A stretch of 64,000 nt of DNA from Polynucleobacter sp. JS-Polo-80-F4 (GTDB lineage: Bacteria; Pseudomonadota; Gammaproteobacteria; Burkholderiales; Burkholderiaceae), in NCBI RefSeq assembly GCF_018881965.1, contig NZ_JACVPI010000001.1, positions 998,018 to 1,062,017 on the forward strand, read 5' to 3'. The position numbers were made by a program, and so were the translations under genes. Of the stretch, positions 35,919 through 44,028 are shown in pieces. The notes below the pieces were generated by a model. That model saw only the letters and a list, made by a program, of their open reading frames with translations, was not told the DNA's origin and made no database searches. Each line of letters begins with the position of its first letter. Within the stretch, counting starts at the first letter, position 1.

Positions 35919-36043
35919 GTAAGCCTGCTGCGAAGAAAGCGGGCTCTGCTGTAAAAAAGCCCGCGGCTAAGAAAGCTGCACCAGCGACTAGTGCGTTGAA
36001 TCCTGCCGCTGCTTGGCCCTTCCCAACTGGCACACGTCCTTAA
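35919..36043 (+). other. -1 frame C-terminal extension of the H1-like protein
   Basis: Open in the -1 frame from the A run to TAA 36041-36043. Encodes a Lys/Ala-rich stretch and then SALNPAAAWPFPTGTRP. Composition and repeat type match the zero-frame protein, so this is the displaced 3' part of the same gene rather than a separate one; it has no start codon or ribosome site of its own. Confidence 0.8.
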
Positions 36044-36061
36044 TCGGACGGGTGTTACTAG

Positions 36062-36090
36062 AAGGGGTCTCTCACGAGACCCCTTTTTTT
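36062..36090 (+). terminator. intrinsic terminator after the H1-like gene
   Basis: Perfect 10-bp stem AAGGGGTCTC / GAGACCCCTT (36062-36071, 36076-36085), TCAC loop, followed by further T to 36090. Its location 18 bp after the -1 frame stop at 36043, not after the zero-frame stop, supports the longer gene. Confidence 0.95.
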
Positions 36091-36142
36091 ATTGCATAAA
36101 GTTTGATTGACTCAGATTCGAGTCGAGGCGCACATAAAGCGC

Positions 36143-37102
36143 TTAGAAGCTAAAGCCAAACGCCGCTTTAAATTGTTCTGCGATCTGATCTTTGCCAAGT
36201 TGGTGATTTTGTGGTCCTTGGTGGGTAATTTTGATTGAACCCATGAGGCTAGCAAGGCGACCAGTGGTTTCCCAGTCCATACCGTTTTCTAGACCAAACA
36301 GTAATCCGCCGCGGAACGCATCCCCGCAACCTGTTGGGTCGACTACTTTTGCTGCTGGTACTGGTGGAATGGCAATGCATTTACCTTCGAAGTAGATATC
36401 CGCACCTTCAGCACCTTTGGTAACAATCAGTGCCTTAACGCGCTCAGCTACTTTCGCCAAACTTAAGCCTGTTCTTTGAGAAAGCATCTCTCCCTCATAG
36501 TCGTTTACCGCCAGGAAGCTAGCGATATCAATTAATTCGAGAAGCTCTGGCCCATTAAACATCGGTAATCCTTGGCCTGGATCAAAGATAAAAGGAATGC
36601 TGGCGTCAGCCAATTGATGGCAGTGTTCCCACATTCCTTGGCGTCCATCGGGTGCAACAATTCCTAATTTAGCTGGCCCCTTGGCATTCTTGCTGCGTTC
36701 TGCCACAACTGCCAAGACTTGATTAAGGTGAGACTCGCCCATGGCACCAGGATGAAATGCGGTGATTTGATTATTGGCTTGATCCGTTGTGATCATCGCC
36801 TGTGCCGTAAAGGCATTTTCGATCTGGCGAATATGGCTTGCATCAATCTTGAGTTGCTCAAGGCGATTCAGATACGGAGCTGCATCACCACCAACCGTAG
36901 CCATGATGATGGGGTCGCCACCCAAAAGATTGAGGTTATAGGCGATATTGCCAGCGCAACCACCAAATTCTCGACGCATTGTTGGCACCAAGAAGGCCAC
37001 GTTCAGAATATGAATCTGCTCTGGCAGGATTTGATCGGCAAATTTGCCTTCAAAGTTCATGATGGTGTCGTAGGCGATAGAGCCGCAGATCAAGCTAGAC
37101 AT
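36143..37102 (-). CDS. PfkB-family carbohydrate/adenosine kinase
   Basis: 319-residue ribokinase-fold kinase. N-terminal signature region GGCAGNIAYNLNLLGGDPIIMATVGGD and C-terminal signature VDPTGCGDAFRGGLLFG, where GCGD replaces the usual GAGD anion-hole motif and the Asp is the catalytic base. MNFEGKFADQILPEQ at the start resembles bacterial adenosine kinases of this family, but the phosphate acceptor (adenosine, ribose, fructose or other) cannot be decided. Lies 44 bp downstream of the PrmA fusion gene on the same strand. Confidence 0.88.
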   Translation of the reverse strand: MSSLICGSIAYDTIMNFEGKFADQILPEQIHILNVAFLVPTMRREFGGCAGNIAYNLNLLGGDPIIMATVGGDAAPYLNRLEQLKIDASHIRQIENAFTAQAMITTDQANNQITAFHPGAMGESHLNQVLAVVAERSKNAKGPAKLGIVAPDGRQGMWEHCHQLADASIPFIFDPGQGLPMFNGPELLELIDIASFLAVNDYEGEMLSQRTGLSLAKVAERVKALIVTKGAEGADIYFEGKCIAIPPVPAAKVVDPTGCGDAFRGGLLFGLENGMDWETTGRLASLMGSIKITHQGPQNHQLGKDQIAEQFKAAFGFSF

Positions 37103-37146
37103 AAATTACTTTCTGTAGGGGGTAAATATGATGTTGGTGAATGGAA

Positions 37147-38676
37147 TTAAGGGTAGAGCACTCGAACACGATAGCCAGCAGCATTTTGCGGCAATGAAAT
37201 TGGCAACTCAACCTGCAGAATTTCGCCAGAAGGAATACCTTTTCTTAAAAAATCAGGATGTGCATCTTGCCAAGCTTTAGGAAGCCACTCTTGCGGAGTA
37301 AATTGCAGTGATTTGATTTCAGATTCTTCTGCATCAGTCAGAGTAATTTCTAAATTTGGTGGCAAAACTGTCATCGCAAGGCGATTTTGTATCTCAACTT
37401 GCAATACAGATTGATTTGCAGGGCTTTTAAGCCCATCTCGCGCGTTTTCTGGTGCGAGCGTAGCTAAAGTTATTTTCCACGCGGCAAAATCGCTTACAGC
37501 GCGATCTACACATCCTAGTGCGCTACAAAGTTTTGCATCGATGCGTTGCAAAAGATGAAAGGCGCGGACGGAAATGGTGTTCGATGTGCCGTCAACTCTT
37601 GGCGCTAGTGCTGGCAGTAATGAGTTTCGAGAAAGATGCTCTCCAAAAACAAGTAACAACAGCAATAAAGCAGCGTAGAGGACTAACTTAAGACTTTTTT
37701 TTTGAGCAGGTGCAGCAAAAACAGATTCTTTATTGCTTTGCTTGTCCTGATTTAAGGTTCCGTGCAAACAAACCCAGCCTTCACTCTCTTTCCATACGGA
37801 AAGAGTGAGCCACTGGCTATAAGTTGCAATCACTTCGTCTGCTTGGCGGGCAAGAACGCCTGATAAAACGATTCTTCCACCTAATTTCATCTTGTTAACC
37901 AATGCAGGCGCAAGAACTTGGAGCGGATTAGCCAAGATGTTGGCCATCACGATGTCATATTTAGTTTCTGCAGCAAGCTCTATGGCGCCTTCGTTGGGAA
38001 GGACAAAGCGAATGGTGGTGTTGTTGATTTCTGCATTACTGCGTGCTGCAACCATGGCTTGAGGATCAATATCAGTGCCGATTACTGGATTGCAGCCTAG
38101 TTTTGCTGCGGCGATTGCCAAAATCCCTGAACCGCAACCGTAATCGAGCAAGCTTTGATTATGTAAATCGTTTTGTTGTTCAAGCCAAAGCAGGCACAAG
38201 TGGGTAGTGGGATGGCTGCCCGTACCAAATGCGAGACCAGGGTCAACAGCGAGACAAATCGCATTGGGATCGCTCGGCGCATCATGCCAAGAAGGCACTA
38301 CCCAGATACGTTCGCCAATTTGAATGGGTGCAAATTGACTTTGGGTTAAGCGAACCCAGTCTTGCTCTTCAACGGTTTTTTCTTGAGGGGGGCTTAGAAG
38401 AAAGCCCGCTTCTTTCAGGGAAGAGAGTAGCTCCGGAATAAATTCTGCACTTCCGGATGCATCAATCTCCGGATTGAAGAGAGCGGTTACCGCTGATCTG
38501 TCCCATGCTTGTACCTCTGGATGCAGCCCAGGCTCTCCATAGAGTGGGTTTTCATCGTAGCCACCCGCAGCGTCATCTTCAACGGTGACGGATAGGGCGC
38601 CCAAGTCTAAAAGCGCATCGCCCAAAGGCTCAGCGGTTTCAGCGGCTACCGTGAATACCAGTTCACGATAGGACAT
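37147..38676 (-). CDS. prmA: ribosomal protein L11 methyltransferase fused to a DUF3426 domain
   Basis: 509 residues against about 300 for normal PrmA. Residues 1-306 are a complete PrmA that trimethylates ribosomal protein L11: SYRELVFTVAAETAEPLGDAL, VDPGLAFGTGSHPTTHLCL, SAM site LLDYGCGSGILAIAAAKLG, and MANILANPLQVLAP. A Lys/Gln-rich linker then leads to one transmembrane helix (about 325-345, LVLYAALLLLLLVFG) and a periplasmic domain of about 150 residues (LCSALGCVDRAV, VLQVEIQNRLAM, FTPQEWLP) matching DUF3426. In relatives DUF3426 is a separate zinc-ribbon protein next to prmA. The frame is uninterrupted, so this is a genuine fusion predicted to anchor PrmA to the inner membrane. Confidence 0.9.
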   Translation of the reverse strand: MSYRELVFTVAAETAEPLGDALLDLGALSVTVEDDAAGGYDENPLYGEPGLHPEVQAWDRSAVTALFNPEIDASGSAEFIPELLSSLKEAGFLLSPPQEKTVEEQDWVRLTQSQFAPIQIGERIWVVPSWHDAPSDPNAICLAVDPGLAFGTGSHPTTHLCLLWLEQQNDLHNQSLLDYGCGSGILAIAAAKLGCNPVIGTDIDPQAMVAARSNAEINNTTIRFVLPNEGAIELAAETKYDIVMANILANPLQVLAPALVNKMKLGGRIVLSGVLARQADEVIATYSQWLTLSVWKESEGWVCLHGTLNQDKQSNKESVFAAPAQKKSLKLVLYAALLLLLLVFGEHLSRNSLLPALAPRVDGTSNTISVRAFHLLQRIDAKLCSALGCVDRAVSDFAAWKITLATLAPENARDGLKSPANQSVLQVEIQNRLAMTVLPPNLEITLTDAEESEIKSLQFTPQEWLPKAWQDAHPDFLRKGIPSGEILQVELPISLPQNAAGYRVRVLYP

Positions 38677-38710
38677 GAGACGTTCGCATTAACTGTATCA
38701 ATTGCATGAA

Positions 38711-40075
38711 TTAGGATTTACCACGACTGGCAGCTTGCTCTTCTAGGCGATGTTCCAGGTAGTGAATGCTAGTGCCACCTTCAATGAAGTTCGGATCCAG
38801 CATCAGTTCACGGTGGAGTGGGACGTTGGTTGTAATGCCGTCAATCACCATCTCTGAGAGTGCAATTTGCATGCGGCGAATAGCTTGCTCACGGGTGTTG
38901 CCGTAAGAAATCAATTTACCGATCATGGAATCGTAGTTTGATGGCACCACATAGCCACTGTAGGCATGGGAGTCGACGCGAATACCAGGACCACCAGGCA
39001 TATGGAATGAGCCAATTTTGCCAGGGCTCGGAGTGAACTTGAAGGGATCTTCGGCATTTAAGCGGCATTCAATCGCATGTCCACGGAAAACAATGTCTTT
39101 TTGTCGATAGCTGAGTTTTAGGCCAGCGGCAATGCGAATTTGTTCCTGAACAATGTCTACGCCGGTAATCATTTCGGTAACGGGGTGCTCTACTTGAACG
39201 CGGGTATTCATTTCGATAAAGAAGAATTCACCATCTTCGTAAAGGAACTCAAAGGTACCTGCACCGCGATAACCAATTTTGCGACAGGCTTCTGCGCAGC
39301 GCTCACCAATTTTGGCAATCAAACGACGATCAATCCCTGGTGCGGGAGCTTCTTCAATCACTTTTTGGTGGCGACGCTGCATAGAGCAATCGCGCTCACC
39401 CAACCAAATGGCGTTGCCATGGGTATCAGCCAAAATCTGTATTTCTACGTGGCGAGGTTTTTCTAAAAACTTCTCCATATAGACTTCTGGGTTGCCAAAG
39501 GCGCGCCCAGCCTCTTCACGCGTCATATTGACCGCATTGATGAGGGCTGCCTCAGTATGTACAACCCGCATACCGCGGCCACCACCACCACCGGCGGCCT
39601 TAATGATGACCGGATACCCAACTTTTTTCGCAGTAGTAATGATTTCTTTTGGATTGTCAGGAAGCGCCCCTTCTGATCCAGGCACGCAAGGAACACCCGC
39701 TTTAATCATGGCGCGTTTTGCAGAAACCTTGTCGCCCATTAAGCGAATTGATGCTGCTGTAGGACCAATGAAGGCAAAGCCCGATTTTTCAACGCGCTCT
39801 GCAAAGTCAGCATTTTCAGAAAGGAATCCATAACCCGGATGAATTGCTTCTGCATCGGTAACTTCAGCTGCAGAAATAATGGCTGGCATATTGAGGTAGC
39901 TCAGCGGAGATGGCGCTGGGCCGATGCAAACCGCTTCATCAGCAAGCTTTACATATTTCGCTTCTTTATCTGCAGTGGAGTACACCACAACAGTTTTAAT
40001 TCCCAACTCGCGGCACGCGCGTTGGATCCGGAGAGCAATTTCTCCCCGGTTGGCAATCAGAATCTTATCGAACAT
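38711..40075 (-). CDS. accC: acetyl-CoA carboxylase biotin carboxylase subunit
   Basis: 454-residue ATP-grasp enzyme that carboxylates biotin on AccB, the first half-reaction of fatty acid synthesis. [21 protein letters not shown], the glycine-rich ATP loop [34 protein letters not shown] and [15 protein letters not shown] are diagnostic. Length is as in E. coli (449). Preceded by accB with a 65-bp gap and followed by the PrmA fusion gene after about 34 bp: the usual betaproteobacterial aroQ-accB-accC-prmA order. Confidence 0.98.
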   Translation of the reverse strand: MFDKILIANRGEIALRIQRACRELGIKTVVVYSTADKEAKYVKLADEAVCIGPAPSPLSYLNMPAIISAAEVTDAEAIHPGYGFLSENADFAERVEKSGFAFIGPTAASIRLMGDKVSAKRAMIKAGVPCVPGSEGALPDNPKEIITTAKKVGYPVIIKAAGGGGGRGMRVVHTEAALINAVNMTREEAGRAFGNPEVYMEKFLEKPRHVEIQILADTHGNAIWLGERDCSMQRRHQKVIEEAPAPGIDRRLIAKIGERCAEACRKIGYRGAGTFEFLYEDGEFFFIEMNTRVQVEHPVTEMITGVDIVQEQIRIAAGLKLSYRQKDIVFRGHAIECRLNAEDPFKFTPSPGKIGSFHMPGGPGIRVDSHAYSGYVVPSNYDSMIGKLISYGNTREQAIRRMQIALSEMVIDGITTNVPLHRELMLDPNFIEGGTSIHYLEHRLEEQAASRGKS

Positions 40076-40140
40076 GTCGGCTCTGAGTTAAGTAACGGTG
40101 AATTGGAATAAATCTAAAGATCATCAAGAATGAAGCTTCA

Positions 40141-40602
40141 TTAAGCGACGATGAAAAGTGGCTGGTCAAATTCAACGCCTTGACCGTTTTCACAGAGAAT
40201 TTCTTTGATCACACCAGCTTGCTCAGACTCGATTTCATTAAGCAGCTTCATGGCTTCGATAATGCAAAGGGTTTGACCTACTTTTACCGTATCGCCAATA
40301 TTGACGAAGTTCGGAGACTCTGGATTTGGCGCGCGATAGAAGGTGCCAACCATTGGAGACTTTGCAACAAAGCCAGCTTCAACAGCAGGCGCTTCAACAG
40401 CGGCGGCGACCGGAGCGCTTGCTAACGGCGCAGCTTGCATGGCTTGAACAGGTGCTGGATTAGCGTAAACCACCTGGCCGGCTGGCGCAGCAGATCCTGC
40501 ATTGACAATACGAACGCGATCTTCGCCTTCATTTACTTCGAGTTCTGAAATACCTGATTCAGATACCAAATCGATCAAGGTTTTTAGTTTTCTCAGATCC
40601 AT
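40141..40602 (-). CDS. accB: biotin carboxyl carrier protein of acetyl-CoA carboxylase
   Basis: 153-residue carrier. N-terminal [22 protein letters not shown], a central Ala/Pro-rich linker (residues about 42-75), and a C-terminal biotinyl domain with biotin-accepting lysine in [15 protein letters not shown]. The motif reads EAMKLLN rather than the commoner EAMKMMN, a conservative change. Lies between aroQ and accC on the same strand. Confidence 0.98.
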   Translation of the reverse strand: MDLRKLKTLIDLVSESGISELEVNEGEDRVRIVNAGSAAPAGQVVYANPAPVQAMQAAPLASAPVAAAVEAPAVEAGFVAKSPMVGTFYRAPNPESPNFVNIGDTVKVGQTLCIIEAMKLLNEIESEQAGVIKEILCENGQGVEFDQPLFIVA

Positions 40603-40638
40603 GCGGGTGCTTCCTCTCTTGTAATTCTTTAAATGGTT

Positions 40639-41088
40639 TTACTTCTGTAAGCGAGCAATGGCTGCTTGCAGTGCTAGCTCATAGCCAATTGCGCCAAGCC
40701 CACAAATCACCCCAGTCGCAATATCGGACAAATAGGAATGTTTACGGAACTCTTCACGCTGATGAATATTGGATAGGTGGACTTCAGTAAATGGAATAGC
40801 TACTCCAGCCAAGACATCGCGCAAGGCAACACTGGTATGGGTAAAGGCGCCTGGGTTAATGATGATGAAATCAACCCCATCTTGCTTGGCTTTTTGAATG
40901 CGATCAATTAACTCGCCTTCATGATTGCTTTGATAAGTGCCAAGGTCGACGGACTGTGCTTTGGCTAGTTCTCCGAGCCTTAGGTGGATATCTTCAAGGG
41001 TAGTTCTACCGTAAACATCGGGTTCACGGGTGCCTAATAAATTTAGGTTTGGGCCCTGAATTACGAGAATTGAAGCTTTTTTCGACAT
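40639..41088 (-). CDS. aroQ: type II 3-dehydroquinate dehydratase
   Basis: 149-residue dodecameric enzyme of the shikimate pathway that dehydrates 3-dehydroquinate. [21 protein letters not shown] contains the active-site Asn and the catalytic Tyr/Arg region; [14 protein letters not shown] and [16 protein letters not shown] follow, and [18 protein letters not shown] ends the signature. The 229 bp upstream (41089-41317) hold no gene; they are AT-rich and must carry the promoter of the aroQ-accB-accC-prmA transcript. Confidence 0.97.
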   Translation of the reverse strand: MSKKASILVIQGPNLNLLGTREPDVYGRTTLEDIHLRLGELAKAQSVDLGTYQSNHEGELIDRIQKAKQDGVDFIIINPGAFTHTSVALRDVLAGVAIPFTEVHLSNIHQREEFRKHSYLSDIATGVICGLGAIGYELALQAAIARLQK

Positions 41089-41317
41089 AGATCCCTGTTT
41101 TTAGAGGCAGTTAAGCGTAAATTGCTAAATAACTTCATGCTCGAATGCGAATAAGAGGCAGTATACCTTTTTCAAGGCGGCTAAAGACTCTAAAATGGGA
41201 TTGAAAAGAGGATTTTTCTATACTTTTCTATACAGATATTGAAAAATACTGAAGTTATTGCTTAATAATTAGGCACAATCTAGATTCAGTAAATAGGTAA
41301 AAATTGATTAAAAAGAC

Positions 41318-41845
41318 CTATAAAGCCGATTTAATTGCACTTCTGATGTCATCTTCGCTTATCTTTCCCAATTTACTGTAGCTAGCCTTGCCCTTTGCAT
41401 TAATGATGATGGTGTAAGGAAGCGCGCCTTGAGAATTGCCTAATTGCTTGGATAGGTTACTGCCTTCCATGCCGCCAATCACAATAGGATAGCTAACTGG
41501 AGTTTTTGAGAGAAATTCACGAATATTAGAGGGTGAATCGATGCCGATACCAACAAATAAGACATTTTGCTGCAAAAACTCTTGTTGAAGCTTGTCTAAA
41601 GTAGGCATTTCTTCAACGCAGGGTGGGCACCAGGAGGCCCAAAAGTTCACTACCAGAACTTTCCCTTCCCATTTTTGGGTATCGACGCTTTTGCCGTCCG
41701 GAGTTTGCCAAGAATTTGCCAAAAATGCCTTTACAGCTGGGTCGCTTGCTAAACCAGTCTTATGAATCCATTGAGAAGTCAGAGCGCCTGCAAGGAGGGC
41801 TAAAAGACTTATTGCGACGATGATGATCCATTGTTGGCGTTTCAT
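41318..41845 (-). CDS. TlpA-like thiol:disulfide oxidoreductase
   Basis: 175-residue thioredoxin-fold protein of the TlpA/ResA type, anchored to the inner membrane by an N-terminal helix (WIIIVAISLLALLAGAL) with the domain facing the periplasm. Redox motif C-P-P-C in NFWASWCPPCVEEMPTLDKL at about residues 76-79; conserved cis-proline region ALPYTIIINAKGK. Such proteins reduce apocytochromes or other periplasmic thiols; no cytochrome maturation genes are adjacent. Divergent from mpl with 26 bp between starts. Confidence 0.9.
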   Translation of the reverse strand: MKRQQWIIIVAISLLALLAGALTSQWIHKTGLASDPAVKAFLANSWQTPDGKSVDTQKWEGKVLVVNFWASWCPPCVEEMPTLDKLQQEFLQQNVLFVGIGIDSPSNIREFLSKTPVSYPIVIGGMEGSNLSKQLGNSQGALPYTIIINAKGKASYSKLGKISEDDIRSAIKSAL

Positions 41846-41871
41846 TGCAACTCCTTCGCTAAAATTCGCTA

Positions 41872-43272
41872 ATGCATATACATATCTTGGGCATTTGCGG
41901 TACTTTCATGGGCGGCATTGCCGCAATTGCGAGACAAGCTGGACATCGCGTTACGGGTTGCGATGCCAACGTGTATCCACCAATGAGCACGCAGCTTGAA
42001 GCGCAAGGCATCGAACTGATTGAGGGATTCTCACCTGAGCAATTATCTCAGTTTGAGACCATGCCTGATTTATTTGTCATTGGCAACATGGTTTCTCGCG
42101 GCAATCCATTGATGGAAGCAATTCTTAATCAAGGGCTCCCTTATATTTCTGGTCCGCAATGGTTGGGTGAACAAGTCTTATATGGCAGACATGTTCTCGC
42201 TGTTGCCGGTACGCACGGCAAGACAACTACCTCAGCAATGTTGACTTGGATTTTGGAATTCAACGGATATAAGCCTGGATATCTGATCGGTGGCGTCCCC
42301 CTCAATTTCACAGTCTCTGCACGTCTAGGCGAGAGCAAATATTTTGTTATCGAAGCTGATGAATACGACACTGCTTTCTTTGATAAGCGCAGTAAGTTTG
42401 TTCACTATCGACCACGCACTGCTTTATTAAATAATTTGGAGTTTGATCACGCAGATATTTTTGCTGATCTTGCTGCAATCGAAACTCAATTTCACCATTT
42501 AGTGCGTACGGTTCCTGGCGACGGTTTATTGGTAGTGAATGGCGAAGAGCCGGCGCTAGCAAGTGTGATTACACGTGGCGCTTGGGCCCCTGTTGAGCGC
42601 TTTGGCCAAGAGTTAAGTAATGAATGGTCATTAATTTCACAAGAAGCTGATGGCTTTATTGTGCGCAAGTCAGGCAATGAGGTTGCCTCAGTGAAATGGG
42701 CGCCAGATTCTGGGGTGATGGGTCGACATAATCAATTAAACGCACTTGCAGCGATCGCCTCTGCCAATCACATTGGCATTTCTCCAGCAGATTCTGCGCG
42801 TGCTTTAGCTGAGTTTAAGAATGTAAAGCGTCGTTTAGAAACCATTGGCGTTGCAAATGACATCACCGTTTATGACGATTTCGCGCATCATCCAACTGCG
42901 ATCACAACCACTGTTGATGGTCTGCGTCGTCGCGTTGGTAAGGCTCGGATTTTAGCGGTACTCGAGCCACGTTCGAATACGATGAAGCTGGGTGTAATGA
43001 AGGCTCAACTTCCTGGGAGCCTTTTGGCCGCTGATAAAGTTTTTGCTTATGGCGCTAATGCTGGTAAAGAATCTTTGGGCTGGGATTTGGCGGAGGTTTT
43101 ATCTCCACTGAATACAACAGAGCAGGGTAAAGCACATGCTTTCGATGATTTGGAGGCCCTAGTGAAGGCGATTTCGCAAGAGGCGAAGCCGGGTGATCAT
43201 ATTTTGGTTATGAGTAACGGTGGTTTTGGTGGCGTGCATCAAAAAATATTAAAAGCCATTTCGGCGAAGTAA
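41872..43272 (+). CDS. mpl: UDP-N-acetylmuramate:L-alanyl-gamma-D-glutamyl-meso-DAP ligase
   Basis: 466-residue Mur-ligase family enzyme that reattaches recycled tripeptide to UDP-MurNAc in peptidoglycan recycling. N-terminal Rossmann start MHIHILGICGTFMGGIAAIAR, ATP loop AGTHGKTTTSAMLTWIL at about residues 110-126, EADEYDTAFFD, and ligase motif YDDFAHHPTAI. Length fits Mpl (about 457). Connects functionally with the AmpD-type amidase at 29957-30778, which releases anhydro-muropeptide products upstream in the same recycling route. Confidence 0.97.
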   Translation: MHIHILGICGTFMGGIAAIARQAGHRVTGCDANVYPPMSTQLEAQGIELIEGFSPEQLSQFETMPDLFVIGNMVSRGNPLMEAILNQGLPYISGPQWLGEQVLYGRHVLAVAGTHGKTTTSAMLTWILEFNGYKPGYLIGGVPLNFTVSARLGESKYFVIEADEYDTAFFDKRSKFVHYRPRTALLNNLEFDHADIFADLAAIETQFHHLVRTVPGDGLLVVNGEEPALASVITRGAWAPVERFGQELSNEWSLISQEADGFIVRKSGNEVASVKWAPDSGVMGRHNQLNALAAIASANHIGISPADSARALAEFKNVKRRLETIGVANDITVYDDFAHHPTAITTTVDGLRRRVGKARILAVLEPRSNTMKLGVMKAQLPGSLLAADKVFAYGANAGKESLGWDLAEVLSPLNTTEQGKAHAFDDLEALVKAISQEAKPGDHILVMSNGGFGGVHQKILKAISAK

Positions 43273-43291
43273 AAAATACAGAAAGTAAATC

Positions 43292-44026
43292 ATGGGCGAT
43301 AGATTAAAAGATAAAGTAGCCATCATTACCGGCGCCGCTAAGGGTATTGGGTTCGCTACAGCCCAGCGCTTTGCACAAGAAGGTGCAAAAGTCATCATTG
43401 CTGATATCAACCTTGAGGCGGTAAATGGTGCGGTTGCGCAAGTATCCAATGCGGAAGGCTACGCCATGAATGTGACTGATCGCGCTAGCATTCAGTCAGT
43501 GGTGGATCAGGTCATGCAAAAACATGGACGTATTGATATCTTGATTAATAACGCCGGCATTACTCAAGATGCACGCTTAGTGAAGATGACCGAAGCGCAG
43601 TTCGATACGGTGATCGATGTTAATTTAAAGGGCGTGTTTAATTGCACCCAACTAATCGTGCCGCACATGCTTGAAGCCGGCTCGGGCGCAGTAGTGAATG
43701 CTTCTAGTGTGGTGGGTCTCTACGGTAATTTCGGGCAAACCAATTACTCGGCTACTAAATTTGGCGTTATAGGCTTTACCAAAACATGGGCGCGTGAATT
43801 CGGTCCTAAAGGCATTCGAGTAAATGCGGTTTGTCCTGGTTTTATTGCCACCGAAATGGTTAAAGCCATGCCAGAAAATATTTTGAAAGATATTGAAAAG
43901 CGTAGTTGGCTTGGACGCCTGGGCACTCCAACAGAAATGGCTAACGTGTATTTATTCTTAGCGAGCGATGAAGCGAGCTATGTCAATGGGGTGGCATTAG
44001 AGGCCAGCGGCGGGATCTCGCTCTAA
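43292..44026 (+). CDS. SDR-family 3-oxoacyl-ACP reductase-like protein
   Basis: 244-residue classical short-chain dehydrogenase. Cofactor motif [20 protein letters not shown] at [15 protein letters not shown], catalytic Ser in [11 protein letters not shown], and catalytic Y-x3-K in [13 protein letters not shown]-terminus [16 protein letters not shown] is FabG-like. It is not next to fab genes, so it may be a second FabG or act on another hydroxyacyl or ketone substrate; the fabG symbol is withheld. 20 bp after mpl and 2 bp before the RNase gene, hence one operon. Confidence 0.9.
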   Translation: MGDRLKDKVAIITGAAKGIGFATAQRFAQEGAKVIIADINLEAVNGAVAQVSNAEGYAMNVTDRASIQSVVDQVMQKHGRIDILINNAGITQDARLVKMTEAQFDTVIDVNLKGVFNCTQLIVPHMLEAGSGAVVNASSVVGLYGNFGQTNYSATKFGVIGFTKTWAREFGPKGIRVNAVCPGFIATEMVKAMPENILKDIEKRSWLGRLGTPTEMANVYLFLASDEASYVNGVALEASGGISL

Positions 44027-44028
44027 GC

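Noticed and set aside
37147..38676. Possible assembly or frameshift artefact joining PrmA to DUF3426
   Set aside because: The frame is continuous with a natural linker and membrane helix; no homopolymer marks the joint, so I treat it as a real fusion.
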